From Tannerellaceae bacterium (lineage in GTDB: Bacteria; Bacteroidota; Bacteroidia; Bacteroidales; Tannerellaceae): 38,856 nt of DNA. The notes under the pieces are model-generated. The model was not told the DNA's origin, searched no databases, and saw only the letters and a list, made by a program, of their open reading frames with translations. The stretch lies in assembly GCA_031266215.1 (NCBI GenBank), contig JAISBL010000010.1, forward strand, positions 1-38,856, read 5' to 3'. The position numbers and the translations under genes are program-made. How positions within the stretch are numbered: position 1 is the first letter of the stretch; each line of letters opens with the position of its first letter. Below are positions 27,889-36,628 of this stretch, piece by piece.

Positions 27889-29301
27889 ATGAAAACACAT
27901 CATTTTATTTTTTCATGTATCCTTGCGACATCCGCTTTTTTCTTCGGATGCCAGCAGGAAGTCTCCCCGCTCTTACCGGAGGGGGAAAATGACGGCAACC
28001 CGGGCGCCCAGAGTGAATCGTTGCTGATTGATCCGGCGATAACGGAACTTTCCGAAATCCATGCGCAAAATGTAGCCAGACTGTTCCGGCAAAAAAGCAT
28101 CGAAACAAAAGCCGGCGGCGTGACCCTTACCACAACTACAGAGACCGTAACACCGATCCTCGATGAGGAAGGCGATCCCCTGATGTATGTAATAAACTTT
28201 GCAGATAACGGCGGTTTCACCATCGTAAGCGCCACAAAGAGCTATTACCCTATACTGGCTTATGCAGATGAAGGTCACTTTGACTGTCCGGAAGTTTTAC
28301 CCGGCGGCATAGATATATGGGTTACCGAGAGAAAGGAAGAGATTTTATATTGTAAGGAAAATGAAGCTTCCCTTGACACCAGTTTCAAACTTATGTGGAG
28401 CGAATATGAAATGCAAGCGGAAGCGCCACCTATGACAAGAGCTGAAATTAGTGATGCTACAAGTGCACTTCTCTCAGCATGGACCGCCAACGGTTACTCC
28501 GTTGTTCCTTTATCCGCAGCAGACGCTGTGATTCCATCAAATTATTACACCAATTTCACAAACTTAGTCAATACAAACGCAAACCCTCAATACGCGAGTT
28601 GGGCATTCGTTATATATAAAAGGTCTAACTCGGAGTACACAAAAGGCCCTTTGCTCGGTAATATTGCCTGGCATCAAGGCAATGGCTTCAATAATTTAAT
28701 ACCAGGCCAGCCTGTGCCTGCGGCGGGATGCGTCAATATTGCCCTGGCACAAATTATGTATTATCATCAGTATCCAGGTTCATACAACTGGAGCGCTATG
28801 AGTCCTACCACAGGAAATCCAGCCGCACAGGCATTAATAAGGGATTTATATTCGGCTACAGGAGGAAATGGCGGCGCAACTATTAGCCAGGCCAAAAGCG
28901 CCCTGAGTTCCTTTGGTTATACCTATACCCAGCAAGATCATAATAGCACAACGATAATTCAGAATATAAATACGAATCGTCCCGTATATATGAGAGGAAC
29001 CGATAGTAATGGAAATGGTGGGCATGCCTGGGTATGTGACGGCTATAAAACTACGTCACCGAAAATAGACTTTCTGTTGGCGTTTGTTCCTAACGGCCCT
29101 GTTCAATATGATACTTATGGGCCTTATTCATATACTAGTACTACTACTATATATTATTTTAATCATAATTGGGGATGGGGTAGTGGGCCTGAAACACAAA
29201 ATGGATGGTTTAGCGGAGAAACTATCCAAACAACTATGAACGGAGGACCTTATAACCCAACAGTGGATAGAAAAGAGTTGATTAATATTGCACCTAATTA
29301 A
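27889..29301 (+). CDS. C10 family (streptopain-like) cysteine protease, lipoprotein
   Basis: A 470-residue secreted protease. The signal peptide ends in a lipobox-like FFFGC (Cys21), so it is probably anchored to the outer membrane. Residues about 50-200 form the Spi-type inhibitory propeptide (IHAQNVARLFRQK; FADNGGFTIVSATKSYYPIL). The catalytic part carries the nucleophile Cys281 in PAAGCVNIALAQIMYYHQYP, the His379 in GGHAWVCDGY and the oxyanion-region NHNWGWGSG. All expected catalytic elements are present. No T9SS sorting domain is visible. It heads a unit with two paralogous small lipoproteins. Bacteroides C10 proteases are often next to staphostatin-like inhibitors; whether the downstream genes are such inhibitors is open. 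Confidence 0.9.
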   Translation: MKTHHFIFSCILATSAFFFGCQQEVSPLLPEGENDGNPGAQSESLLIDPAITELSEIHAQNVARLFRQKSIETKAGGVTLTTTTETVTPILDEEGDPLMYVINFADNGGFTIVSATKSYYPILAYADEGHFDCPEVLPGGIDIWVTERKEEILYCKENEASLDTSFKLMWSEYEMQAEAPPMTRAEISDATSALLSAWTANGYSVVPLSAADAVIPSNYYTNFTNLVNTNANPQYASWAFVIYKRSNSEYTKGPLLGNIAWHQGNGFNNLIPGQPVPAAGCVNIALAQIMYYHQYPGSYNWSAMSPTTGNPAAQALIRDLYSATGGNGGATISQAKSALSSFGYTYTQQDHNSTTIIQNINTNRPVYMRGTDSNGNGGHAWVCDGYKTTSPKIDFLLAFVPNGPVQYDTYGPYSYTSTTTIYYFNHNWGWGSGPETQNGWFSGETIQTTMNGGPYNPTVDRKELINIAPN

Positions 29302-29312
29302 AAGATACACGT

Positions 29313-29909
29313 ATGATGAAGTATTTAAAAATATTATCAGGCGCCCTGCTGATCGCGCTAACGGGCGGATGTGGCGATAGTAATGAGGAACCATTGGATG
29401 GTTACCTGGGGGCTCCGGGTCTGGGTATATGTTTTACAGATTCCAAAGGGCAGGATATTCTGACGGGGATTCCTACGATAACGTGGGTGACTCCGACAGT
29501 GATATACCATGGAGATTTTATATCAAGCGATGTATGCTTTATGAAAAAACTGTTCATAAACGATGAAGAAATATCTGTGGTGGAGAAAGACCCTATGGGA
29601 CTGGTATCTGAAGAATTAACAGGTGGACACTATAAAGCCCTTGGTATTGCATTTGGATATCTCTGGAGGGAAATAAACGACGCATCCAACAATACCGTTT
29701 ATACTGTCAGGAGCGAGATTGTTTGTTCGTACATCTTCGGGAACGACGAGGCGCACATCCTGACCGGGGTATTGGACCGGGGGGGTACTGGAGGACTCTA
29801 TGGGTTCCATAAATGCTGGTTTGACGGCGTAGAAGCTTCGCCTACATATTTTGAATGGGATGAAAGCATACAGAGACCAAATTACTTCATCGTCCGGGTG
29901 GACAGATAA
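29313..29909 (+). CDS. Small lipoprotein, paralog of the next gene
   Basis: Not a family I can name. The 198-residue protein has a lipoprotein signal (YLKILSGALLIALTGGC) and a short acidic linker, then ICFTDSKGQDILTGIP, FINDEEISV and a conserved C-terminal block FGNDEAHIL ... WFDGVEASPTYFEWD ending in FIVRVDR. It is clearly paralogous to the gene at 29961 and more distantly to the frameshifted gene at 26757. It begins 11 bases after the C10 protease. ATG at 29316 is an alternative start. A role as an inhibitor or chaperone of the protease is possible, by position only. Confidence 0.75.
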   Translation: MMKYLKILSGALLIALTGGCGDSNEEPLDGYLGAPGLGICFTDSKGQDILTGIPTITWVTPTVIYHGDFISSDVCFMKKLFINDEEISVVEKDPMGLVSEELTGGHYKALGIAFGYLWREINDASNNTVYTVRSEIVCSYIFGNDEAHILTGVLDRGGTGGLYGFHKCWFDGVEASPTYFEWDESIQRPNYFIVRVDR

Positions 29910-29960
29910 GGCGGCCTTTTTGGGATTTGATTAATATTACACATAATTAAAGAGACACGT

Positions 29961-30536
29961 GTGGCGAAACATTTAAAAATATTATCAGCCGCCCTGCTGA
30001 TCGCGCTCGCGGGCGGATGCGACAATAATGAGGAACCTATAAGGGGTATAGTAGGGCCCGTGAGTCTGAGAATATGTTTTATAGATTCCGAAGGTCAGGA
30101 TCTTCTGACAGGGATTACTTCGGTAGGGTGGAATGCCTCGACAGTGAAAGACAATGGACCTTTTGTAGCGGATAATAGTGACCTTAATATAGAAAAAACG
30201 TTCATAAACGACAGAGAAATACAGGTGCCGGTCATACATGTGGGACTGGGATATGGATATGCAGGTCTACCCTATAAAAACATTTCATTTGCTATTGATC
30301 ACGACTATCTCGTTTCTGAGGATATTTCTACGGGCCGGTGGGAGATCGTTTTTCCGTATATGTTCGGGAACGACGAGGTGCACACCCTGACGGTGGAATT
30401 GGACGTGACTCCGGGGGGATACCGCTGGTATAAGAAATTATGGTTTGACGGCGTAGAAGCTTCGCCTGCCTATTATGAATGGGACACAGGCGCTGATAAG
30501 AAACCAATGGCCTTCATCGTCCGGGTGGACAGATAG
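29961..30536 (+). CDS. Small lipoprotein, tandem duplicate, GTG start
   Basis: A 191-residue lipoprotein that repeats the gene at 29313: signal HLKILSAALLIALAGGC, ICFIDSEGQDLLTGI, FINDREIQV, FGNDEVHTL, WFDGVEASPAYYEWD and the identical ending FIVRVDR. The start codon is GTG where the neighbour has ATG; the upstream bases (ACACGTGTGG against ACACGTATGA) show that the duplication includes the ribosome-binding region. The middle part diverges strongly between the two while both ends are conserved. Last gene before the terminator at 30564. Confidence 0.72.
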   Translation: MAKHLKILSAALLIALAGGCDNNEEPIRGIVGPVSLRICFIDSEGQDLLTGITSVGWNASTVKDNGPFVADNSDLNIEKTFINDREIQVPVIHVGLGYGYAGLPYKNISFAIDHDYLVSEDISTGRWEIVFPYMFGNDEVHTLTVELDVTPGGYRWYKKLWFDGVEASPAYYEWDTGADKKPMAFIVRVDR

Positions 30537-30563
30537 GGCGGCCCTTTGGGTAGATAAGACTGG

Positions 30564-30606
30564 GATCATCCTCTCCGGGAAACCGGGGAGGATGATCTTT
30601 TTTTTG
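30564..30606 (+). terminator. Rho-independent terminator of the C10 protease unit
   Basis: GATCATCCTC (30564-30573) pairs with GAGGATGATC (30588-30597), with inner CCGG pairs around GAAA, then a run of eight or more T. Sister of the terminator at 27348-27388, with compensating changes in the stem (CAGCC/GGCTG there, CATCC/GGATG here). Confidence 0.9.
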
Positions 30607-30665
30607 CGTGCGTCCAAGGGTACTGCCTCCGCCGGGAAATACCGCGCAAGTCCTTAAGGGCGCAG

Positions 30666-31075
30666 TCCGGGGCAGAGACAGTCCAATGCCGCAGGCAGAT
30701 AGGAAACAAATTCTTTTTTTCAAAATCGCCGATTCATTGTAAAAAAGCTCTTTTTTTAGAAAATCCTGTCACACTCTTATGTATATTTGCATCTATATAA
30801 ACAGATATGCTTTATGAAAAAGCCTTCAGTTCCATTAACGCGGTGTACGGCTGATGTAGCGTTAGCAATCCTCCGCAGGAATTATGAATAATCTCCATTC
30901 GTTAAAAATGCTTCTATCTGTGTAGCGCTGTTGTTGATTTTATTTGCAGGATGAATAACCTTTAGTCTTTTTAATCATAACCATGTAATTGCCGCAAAGG
31001 ACGGCAGATTGAAATGAACAGAGAAATACAACATTAGATTTTTGTACATCAACCTTTTAATTCACAATTCTGAAA
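30666..31075 (+). repeat. Long leader/promoter repeat, copy C (before the lipoprotein-matrixin unit)
   Basis: Same length as and nearly identical to 27391-27800, with TATATTTG at 30782-30789 and the same order of blocks. Just upstream (about 30607-30665) copy C has some 60 bases of dispersed-repeat sequence (CCGCGCAAGTCCTTAAGGGC and neighbours) that copy B lacks; the copy B junction looks like a deletion between short TCC-containing repeats. The sequence from 31076 to 31158 is unique. Confidence 0.85.
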
Positions 31076-31158
31076 TGTGCCGCTTGTTCTTTGTCTTTAG
31101 TTTTGAATTATTAATCGAAATCATCTTTTTATGGGTGATTTCACAGATATATTTACGT

Positions 31159-31971
31159 ATGAAAAAGTTATTAATTCTGTTAACGCTGTTTATGGCCGGG
31201 TGCATCACGAATGATCCGCCTGCTATCAATCCACCTGCTATCAATCCACCTGCTATCGATCCGCCTACGATTGATCCGCCTGCATTTGATCCACCTGCAT
31301 TTGATCCGGCTTATGAAGATCCCTCCATTTATACGGCGAATCCTAGTGAAGCCTTCTTTTTACCCGGAAAAGTGTTTCAATTGGAAAGCATCCTTGATAT
31401 TGAATCAAATACCGTAAGGGAATTAACAACAGGAGATAACCCCGACAGCTATTCGATGCTTTTCAACTCCGACAGTACGGCAAACGGCAAAATCATGAAC
31501 ACAGAGATGCAGGTCAGCCTTTTCCGTCCATTCTTCCACCTGTCCGGGGAACAAGAGGACAACGAGGAAGCGCAGTTGTTCGCTCAGATAGCTTCCGGGA
31601 TTACAGGCTGTTGGTATAACTTTGAGGGTAACGTGATGAAATTCTATAACAAAGAAAACAAGAACTGTCTTGTGTTTAAATTTAAAAGCGTCCGTGATAA
31701 AACGGGATCAATTAGTTACGACTCCCTACTGAAAAGATGGGCAATACATGGCAGGGACTACCTCACCGGTGAAGGTCATATTTTCTATGATAGCGGCGAC
31801 GAGTACTTCCCTGACGATATCCCCGATGAATTAAAAAAGATGGGGCAAATGGTGAAATTCAGTGGTGATGTCACGCGTGTTCCATGCATTGAAACCGACA
31901 GGGGTTGCGTTGCAACAACAATCTCCTATTATTTAATCAGCTTATCTTCTTTAGAAAAATTACCTTTGTAA
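31159..31971 (+). CDS. Lipoprotein with a proline-rich pentapeptide tether, upstream of the metalloprotease
   Basis: Not a family I can name. The 270-residue protein starts with MKKLLILLTLFMAGC, a clean lipoprotein signal. Directly after the Cys, eight imperfect five-residue repeats of type (N/D)PPA(I/F) (bases 31210-31322) form a stiff tether. The remaining 210 residues (SEAFFLPGKVFQLESILDI onward) look like a soluble, mostly beta domain, with a Cys pair near the C-terminus (PCIETDRGC). ATG at 31159 is chosen for the signal peptide, although the frame is open to 31042. It ends 13 bases before the matrixin gene. By position it could be a potempin-like guard inhibitor; this is unproven. Confidence 0.72.
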   Translation: MKKLLILLTLFMAGCITNDPPAINPPAINPPAIDPPTIDPPAFDPPAFDPAYEDPSIYTANPSEAFFLPGKVFQLESILDIESNTVRELTTGDNPDSYSMLFNSDSTANGKIMNTEMQVSLFRPFFHLSGEQEDNEEAQLFAQIASGITGCWYNFEGNVMKFYNKENKNCLVFKFKSVRDKTGSISYDSLLKRWAIHGRDYLTGEGHIFYDSGDEYFPDDIPDELKKMGQMVKFSGDVTRVPCIETDRGCVATTISYYLISLSSLEKLPL

Positions 31972-31984
31972 AACATTAATCATT

Positions 31985-33193
31985 ATGAAAACAATCATTA
32001 TTTGCAAAAAACTGCTTTTCATTGCGTTATTATTTGTAAGCGCAAATGCATATACTCAAGTATTGTTCGATAATATAGATGCCTCAACAACAAGGTCAAG
32101 CGTATTAGGACCTAAATGGGATAAAATATCTCTGACATATTATGTTAACCATACGAATGCACCTGGATTAAGCAATAGTATAAGAGAAAGTATAATACAA
32201 GCCGCTTTTCAAAAATGGGCGGATGTCAGTTATTTTACATTCACGAAAACAACAAACAGCAGTATAGCAGATATTACATTGCGTTTTGCTTTTGTTGACG
32301 GGAATAGCTATGGTACTATTCCTGGTAACCACTTAGCTTATGTACCTGTCTCCACTGGAATTACGACTATGTCATATATAGAATTAATATATGATAAAGA
32401 TGAAAATTGGGCAAATGGAGGGTCTTCCGGGATCAATATGAATAGTGTAACTTTACATGAGATTGGTCATGCATTGGGACTTGGACATTCAGATGTACTT
32501 GATGCCGTTATGTATAGTAAATATAATTCAAATAAGATAAATCTGACACAAGACGACATTGATGGAATCCAGGCTTTATATCCTACTCCTCCTGTTACTT
32601 CATTTACATTCAGTTCATACACAAATACAGGACTTGGGGTATCCTCCTGCCCAAGTGAAATGTTTTGGATTTACCCAACCATTCCGATCCCACTAGGCAG
32701 TGTGTTACAAGGTGAATGGCAGGTTACAGGATGCGCGATCGCAAGTTCAGGGACAACAGGACTTCGCATAACGGCTCCTTCCGGTATTTATGCCGATTTC
32801 ACAGTAAAATACCGCTATCAAACAAATTCAGGCTGGAGTACCTGGACAACCCTGTATGGCACTACCCGGAACTGTGCAGCCGGAGAAGACCCATATAGAA
32901 TTGGCGCCAGTAATACCGGTGATGTCAGTATATCTCAGAACCAAAGCAGCACAGTAATATATATCCAATTGAATCAAACCGGACAAACGAGCCTTAGCTC
33001 AGCTTCGGCAGGCAGTTCGTCAAATATAATCAGGCTGTATAATAATCAGGGAATCCTTGTACGCAACTTCACAAGCTCTGAAGAAAATATTGAAATCAAT
33101 ACATCCGATTTGCCTAATGGAATCTATTACCTGCATGTTTTCCACGACAACTCAGGAAATCCATACACAGGCGCTTTGCTTATAAATCATTAA
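31985..33193 (+). CDS. Karilysin-like matrixin metalloprotease (M10) with T9SS C-terminal domain
   Basis: A 402-residue secreted zinc protease. Signal peptide residues 1-22 (ends SANA). A very short propeptide follows, with Asp29 in VLFDN, then the catalytic domain from about GPKWDKISLTYYV. The zinc motif HEIGHALGLGHS places His158, Glu159, His162 and His168; the Met-turn is Met176 in AVMYSK. The pattern YDKDENWANGG before the zinc motif is as in matrix metalloproteinases and in karilysin of Tannerella forsythia. Residues about 205-330 are a Cys-containing beta region. The C-terminal 70 residues (IIRLYNNQGILVRNF; DLPNGIYYLHVF) are a type A T9SS sorting domain. The protein ends LLINH, not KLIKK. 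Confidence 0.88.
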   Translation: MKTIIICKKLLFIALLFVSANAYTQVLFDNIDASTTRSSVLGPKWDKISLTYYVNHTNAPGLSNSIRESIIQAAFQKWADVSYFTFTKTTNSSIADITLRFAFVDGNSYGTIPGNHLAYVPVSTGITTMSYIELIYDKDENWANGGSSGINMNSVTLHEIGHALGLGHSDVLDAVMYSKYNSNKINLTQDDIDGIQALYPTPPVTSFTFSSYTNTGLGVSSCPSEMFWIYPTIPIPLGSVLQGEWQVTGCAIASSGTTGLRITAPSGIYADFTVKYRYQTNSGWSTWTTLYGTTRNCAAGEDPYRIGASNTGDVSISQNQSSTVIYIQLNQTGQTSLSSASAGSSSNIIRLYNNQGILVRNFTSSEENIEINTSDLPNGIYYLHVFHDNSGNPYTGALLINH

Positions 33194-33347
33194 CCGGTCG
33201 GCCCGAAGGTGGCGGCAGGAGATCATTAAGGCGGGGAGGGGCGCGAAAGCTGTTTCTTCCTGCTTTTGTTTTGTATTATCCTGTGAGGGAGGCGGTTTTT
33301 TTCTACATTTACCGCCCATTAAGCTTATCTAAACTCATACATCAACA

Positions 33348-36134
33348 ATGAAACTCTTCCTTATCGACGCATACGCACTTATTTACAGGTCGTACTATGC
33401 ATTCATAAAAGCCCCCCGGATCAACTCAAAAGGAATGAACACATCAGCCATCTTCGGCTTTATCAACGGGCTCGAAGACGTGCTGAAGAGGGAAAACCCG
33501 ACACACGTAGCCGTGGGCTTCGACCCCGACGGACCCACCTTCCGCCACGAGATATACGAGCAATACAAGGCACACAGGGAAAAAACGCCCGAAGTCATAC
33601 GCGAATCGGTACCCATCATAAAGGAAATAATCAGGGCGTACAACATACCCATTGTCGAAGTAGCACGCTACGAGGCCGACGACGTTATCGGCACGATAGC
33701 CGGGCAGGCTGAACGGCAGGGGTTCGACGTCTACATGGTGACGCCCGACAAAGACTACGGCCAGCTCGTGACCGACCATATATTCGTCTACCGACCCAAA
33801 TTCGGAGGCGGATACGAGACGATGGGCGTCAGGGAGGTTACTGAAAAATTCGACATCGCCTCGGTCGGACAGGTGACCGACCTGCTCGGACTTATGGGAG
33901 ACCTCTCCGACAACATCCCCGGATGCCCCGGAGTGGGCGAGAAGACAGCCGCCAGGCTCCTCCGGGAATTCGGCTCCGTAGAAAACCTCCTCGCAAACAC
34001 CAACAGGCTCAAGGGAGTCCTTAAAACCAAAATAGAAGAAAACGCCGAACAAATACGGTTCTCCAGGTACCTGGCAACCATCATAACAGACGTCCCGCTC
34101 ACGTTCCAGGCCGAAAACTGCACCGTCAGCAAACCGAACAGGGAAAAGCTCATAGAAATATACACCGGGCTCGAGTTCCGAAACTTTATAAACAAACTGG
34201 CAGGCGCCGAAAGCAAGCCCGCAGCCAAAGCCCCTCCCGTGCAGGGAACGCTCTTCGCCCAGTTTGAGGTGGAAGAAGAAGCGCCCGCCCCGGCAGCAGA
34301 AAGCGTCGAAAGCGCCGACCTCGACAACCTCGCGTCCACGCCCCATACCTACCACATCGCCGCCGGCGAAGAAGAATGTGCCAGGCTGGCAGACTACCTC
34401 GGCAGGCAGGAAGCCTTCGCCTTCGACACCGAGACCGACGGCCTCGACCCGCTCACGGCCCGGCTCGTCGGCATGTCCTTCGCCGTCGCCCCCGGCGAAG
34501 CCTGGTACGTCCCCGTGCCCCCCGGCGACGAGGAGGCCGCGGCCGTGATAAGCCACTTCTCCCCTACCCTCCTCAACCCCGCGATAATGAAGATCGGGCA
34601 AAACATAAAATTCGACATCCTCGTCCTCCGCAAGTACGGCGTCCGCGTAGCCGGCCCACTCTTCGACACCATGATAGCCCACTACCTCCTCAACCCCGAA
34701 CTCCGCCACGGGATGGATTATCTGGCCGAGACATACCTCAGGTACCGGACGATACACATCACCGAACTCATTGGCCCCAAAGGGAAAAAACAGATCACCA
34801 TGCGCGACGTGCCGCTCGACGACATCGCCCGGTACGCCGCCGAAGACGCCGACGTGACAATAAAACTCCGGCGCCTCTTCGGGCCTGAGCTCCAAAAGCA
34901 GGGCGTCGAAGCACTCTTCCGCGACATGGAGGCCCCCCTCATATACGTCCTCAGCGACATGGAGGCGGCCGGCGTAAAGCTCGACACGACCGCGCTCAGG
35001 CAGTCTTCGGAAACGCTCACGACGGAGCTCATCAGGCTCGAAAAAGAAATATACGCGCTCGCCGGGGCGGAGTTCAACATCAACTCGGTAAAGCAGGTGG
35101 GCGAAATACTCTACGAACGGCTCAGGATAGACGACAGGGCCAAAAAAACAAAAACCGGCAATTACAGCACCAGCGAAGATATACTGGAGAAGCTCCGCCC
35201 GAAACATCCCATTATAGGCAAACTGCTTGAATACAGGGGTATAAAAAAGCTCCTCAGCACTTATATCGACGCCCTCCCGGCGCTGGTCAACCCGCAGACG
35301 GGCAGGATACATACTTCCTTCAACCAGACCGTCACCTCCACGGGGCGGCTCAGTTCCACCAGCCCCAACCTCCAGAACATACCCATCCGCGACGAGATGG
35401 GCCGCGAGATACGCAAGGCTTTCATCCCCGAAAGCGACGACTGTATCTTCTTCTCCGCCGACTATTCGCAGATCGAACTGCGCATCATGGCCCACCTCAG
35501 CGGGGACGAGAACATGATCCGGGCCTTCCACAGCGGCGAAGACATTCACTCGGCCACCGCCGCCAGGATATATAATATAAGCATCAGTGAGGTGAGCAAA
35601 GACATGCGGCGCAAGGCCAAGACGGCTAACTTCGGCATCATCTACGGCATATCGGTCTTCGGCCTCGCCGAGCGGCTCAACATCCCGCGCAGCGAAGCCA
35701 AAGAGCTTATCGACGGATACTTCGTCACTTACCCGCGCGTGCGCCAATACATGGACCGTAGCATCCTGGCGGCCAGGGAGAAGGGGTATGTCGAAACCAT
35801 CTTCCGACGCAAGCGTTACCTGCCCGACATATATTCGGCCAACGCCATCGTGAGGGGCTACGCCGAGCGCAACGCCATAAACGCTCCCATACAGGGAAGC
35901 GCCGCCGACATAATAAAAATGGCCATGATACGCATCCACCAGCGCTTCGAAGCCGGCCGCCTGAGAAGTAAGATGCTCCTTCAGGTGCATGACGAACTGA
36001 ACTTCAACGTCTGCAAAAGCGAAGCCGCGGAGGTTCGCCGGATAGTGATAGAAGAGATGGAGAACGTCATCTCCCTCCGCGTCCCTCTGGTAGCCGACTA
36101 CGGCGAAGGCCGCAACTGGTTCGAAGCACACTGA
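33348..36134 (+). CDS. polA: DNA polymerase I
   Basis: Replication/repair polymerase of 928 residues. The 5'-3' exonuclease domain is N-terminal (LFLIDAYALIYRSYYAF; EADDVIGTIA; TPDKDYGQLV). The 3'-5' exonuclease has an intact DxE site in FAFDTETDGLDP near residue 361. The polymerase domain has motif A DYSQIELRIMAHLSGD near residue 705, motif B RRKAKTANFGIIYGIS and motif C LQVHDELNF near residue 880. The ending GRNWFEAH is normal for the family. GC-rich with strong C/G third positions. The reading frame continues open past the single TGA stop through the 21-bp array downstream (see findings). Confidence 0.97.
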   Translation: MKLFLIDAYALIYRSYYAFIKAPRINSKGMNTSAIFGFINGLEDVLKRENPTHVAVGFDPDGPTFRHEIYEQYKAHREKTPEVIRESVPIIKEIIRAYNIPIVEVARYEADDVIGTIAGQAERQGFDVYMVTPDKDYGQLVTDHIFVYRPKFGGGYETMGVREVTEKFDIASVGQVTDLLGLMGDLSDNIPGCPGVGEKTAARLLREFGSVENLLANTNRLKGVLKTKIEENAEQIRFSRYLATIITDVPLTFQAENCTVSKPNREKLIEIYTGLEFRNFINKLAGAESKPAAKAPPVQGTLFAQFEVEEEAPAPAAESVESADLDNLASTPHTYHIAAGEEECARLADYLGRQEAFAFDTETDGLDPLTARLVGMSFAVAPGEAWYVPVPPGDEEAAAVISHFSPTLLNPAIMKIGQNIKFDILVLRKYGVRVAGPLFDTMIAHYLLNPELRHGMDYLAETYLRYRTIHITELIGPKGKKQITMRDVPLDDIARYAAEDADVTIKLRRLFGPELQKQGVEALFRDMEAPLIYVLSDMEAAGVKLDTTALRQSSETLTTELIRLEKEIYALAGAEFNINSVKQVGEILYERLRIDDRAKKTKTGNYSTSEDILEKLRPKHPIIGKLLEYRGIKKLLSTYIDALPALVNPQTGRIHTSFNQTVTSTGRLSSTSPNLQNIPIRDEMGREIRKAFIPESDDCIFFSADYSQIELRIMAHLSGDENMIRAFHSGEDIHSATAARIYNISISEVSKDMRRKAKTANFGIIYGISVFGLAERLNIPRSEAKELIDGYFVTYPRVRQYMDRSILAAREKGYVETIFRRKRYLPDIYSANAIVRGYAERNAINAPIQGSAADIIKMAMIRIHQRFEAGRLRSKMLLQVHDELNFNVCKSEAAEVRRIVIEEMENVISLRVPLVADYGEGRNWFEAH

Positions 36135-36191
36135 TCCCCTACCCTCTTAAACACGACCCCATACCCGCAAAACACGGGTGAAAACGCCCTG

Positions 36192-36569
36192 GCGATCGCC
36201 CCGAAAGACATAGCGATCGCCCCGAAAGACATAGCGATTGCCCAAAAAGACATAGCGATCGGCCCAAAAGACATAGCGATCGCCCAAAAAGACATAGCGA
36301 TTGCCCAAAAAGACATAGCGATTGGCTCAAAAGACATAGCGATCGCCACAAAAGACATAGCGATCGCCCCGAAAGACATAGCGATTGGCTCAAAAGACAT
36401 AGCGATTGGTCCGAAAGACATAGCGATCGGCCCGAAAGACATAGCGATTGGCCCGAAAGACATAGCGATCGGCCCGAAAGACATAGCGATTGGCTCAAAA
36501 GACATAGCGATCGCCACAAAAGACACAGCGATCGCCACAAAAGACACAGCGATTCAACGAAAAGAATAT
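36192..36569. repeat. Tandem array of 17 full 21-bp units plus a degenerate 18th
   Basis: Units start with GCGAT and follow the pattern GCGAT(C/T)G-S-C-n-C-R-AAAGACATA; the last two full units end in CACA. Several units contain GCGATCGC. Because the unit is 21 bases, every frame without a stop stays open: plus-strand heptads read AIAPKDI, minus-strand heptads read MSFGPIA. No ribosome-binding site or family-like start supports a separate gene. Variation sits mainly at the C/T after GCGAT and the two bases after it. Confidence 0.92.
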
Positions 36570-36628
36570 TTCAATTGGGTGTTTGGATTTTTATAATAAA
36601 ATACATGTTTTTCTCCGGCAATCCTTTT

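Noticed and set aside
33444-36131. 895-codon open frame antisense to polA
   Set aside because: Its length comes from the C/G-rich third positions of polA, which remove stops on the other strand. The translation has no recognisable domain and polA is certain.
36098-36547. Minus-strand frames of 149 and 133 codons with MSFGPIA or SLCLSGQ heptads
   Set aside because: They come from a stop-free 21-bp unit. The longer one starts with GTG inside the array, and neither has any non-repeat domain.
36192-36569. HIP1-type GCGATCGC sites as in cyanobacteria
   Set aside because: The octamer appears only in some units of this one array; it is not scattered through the window.
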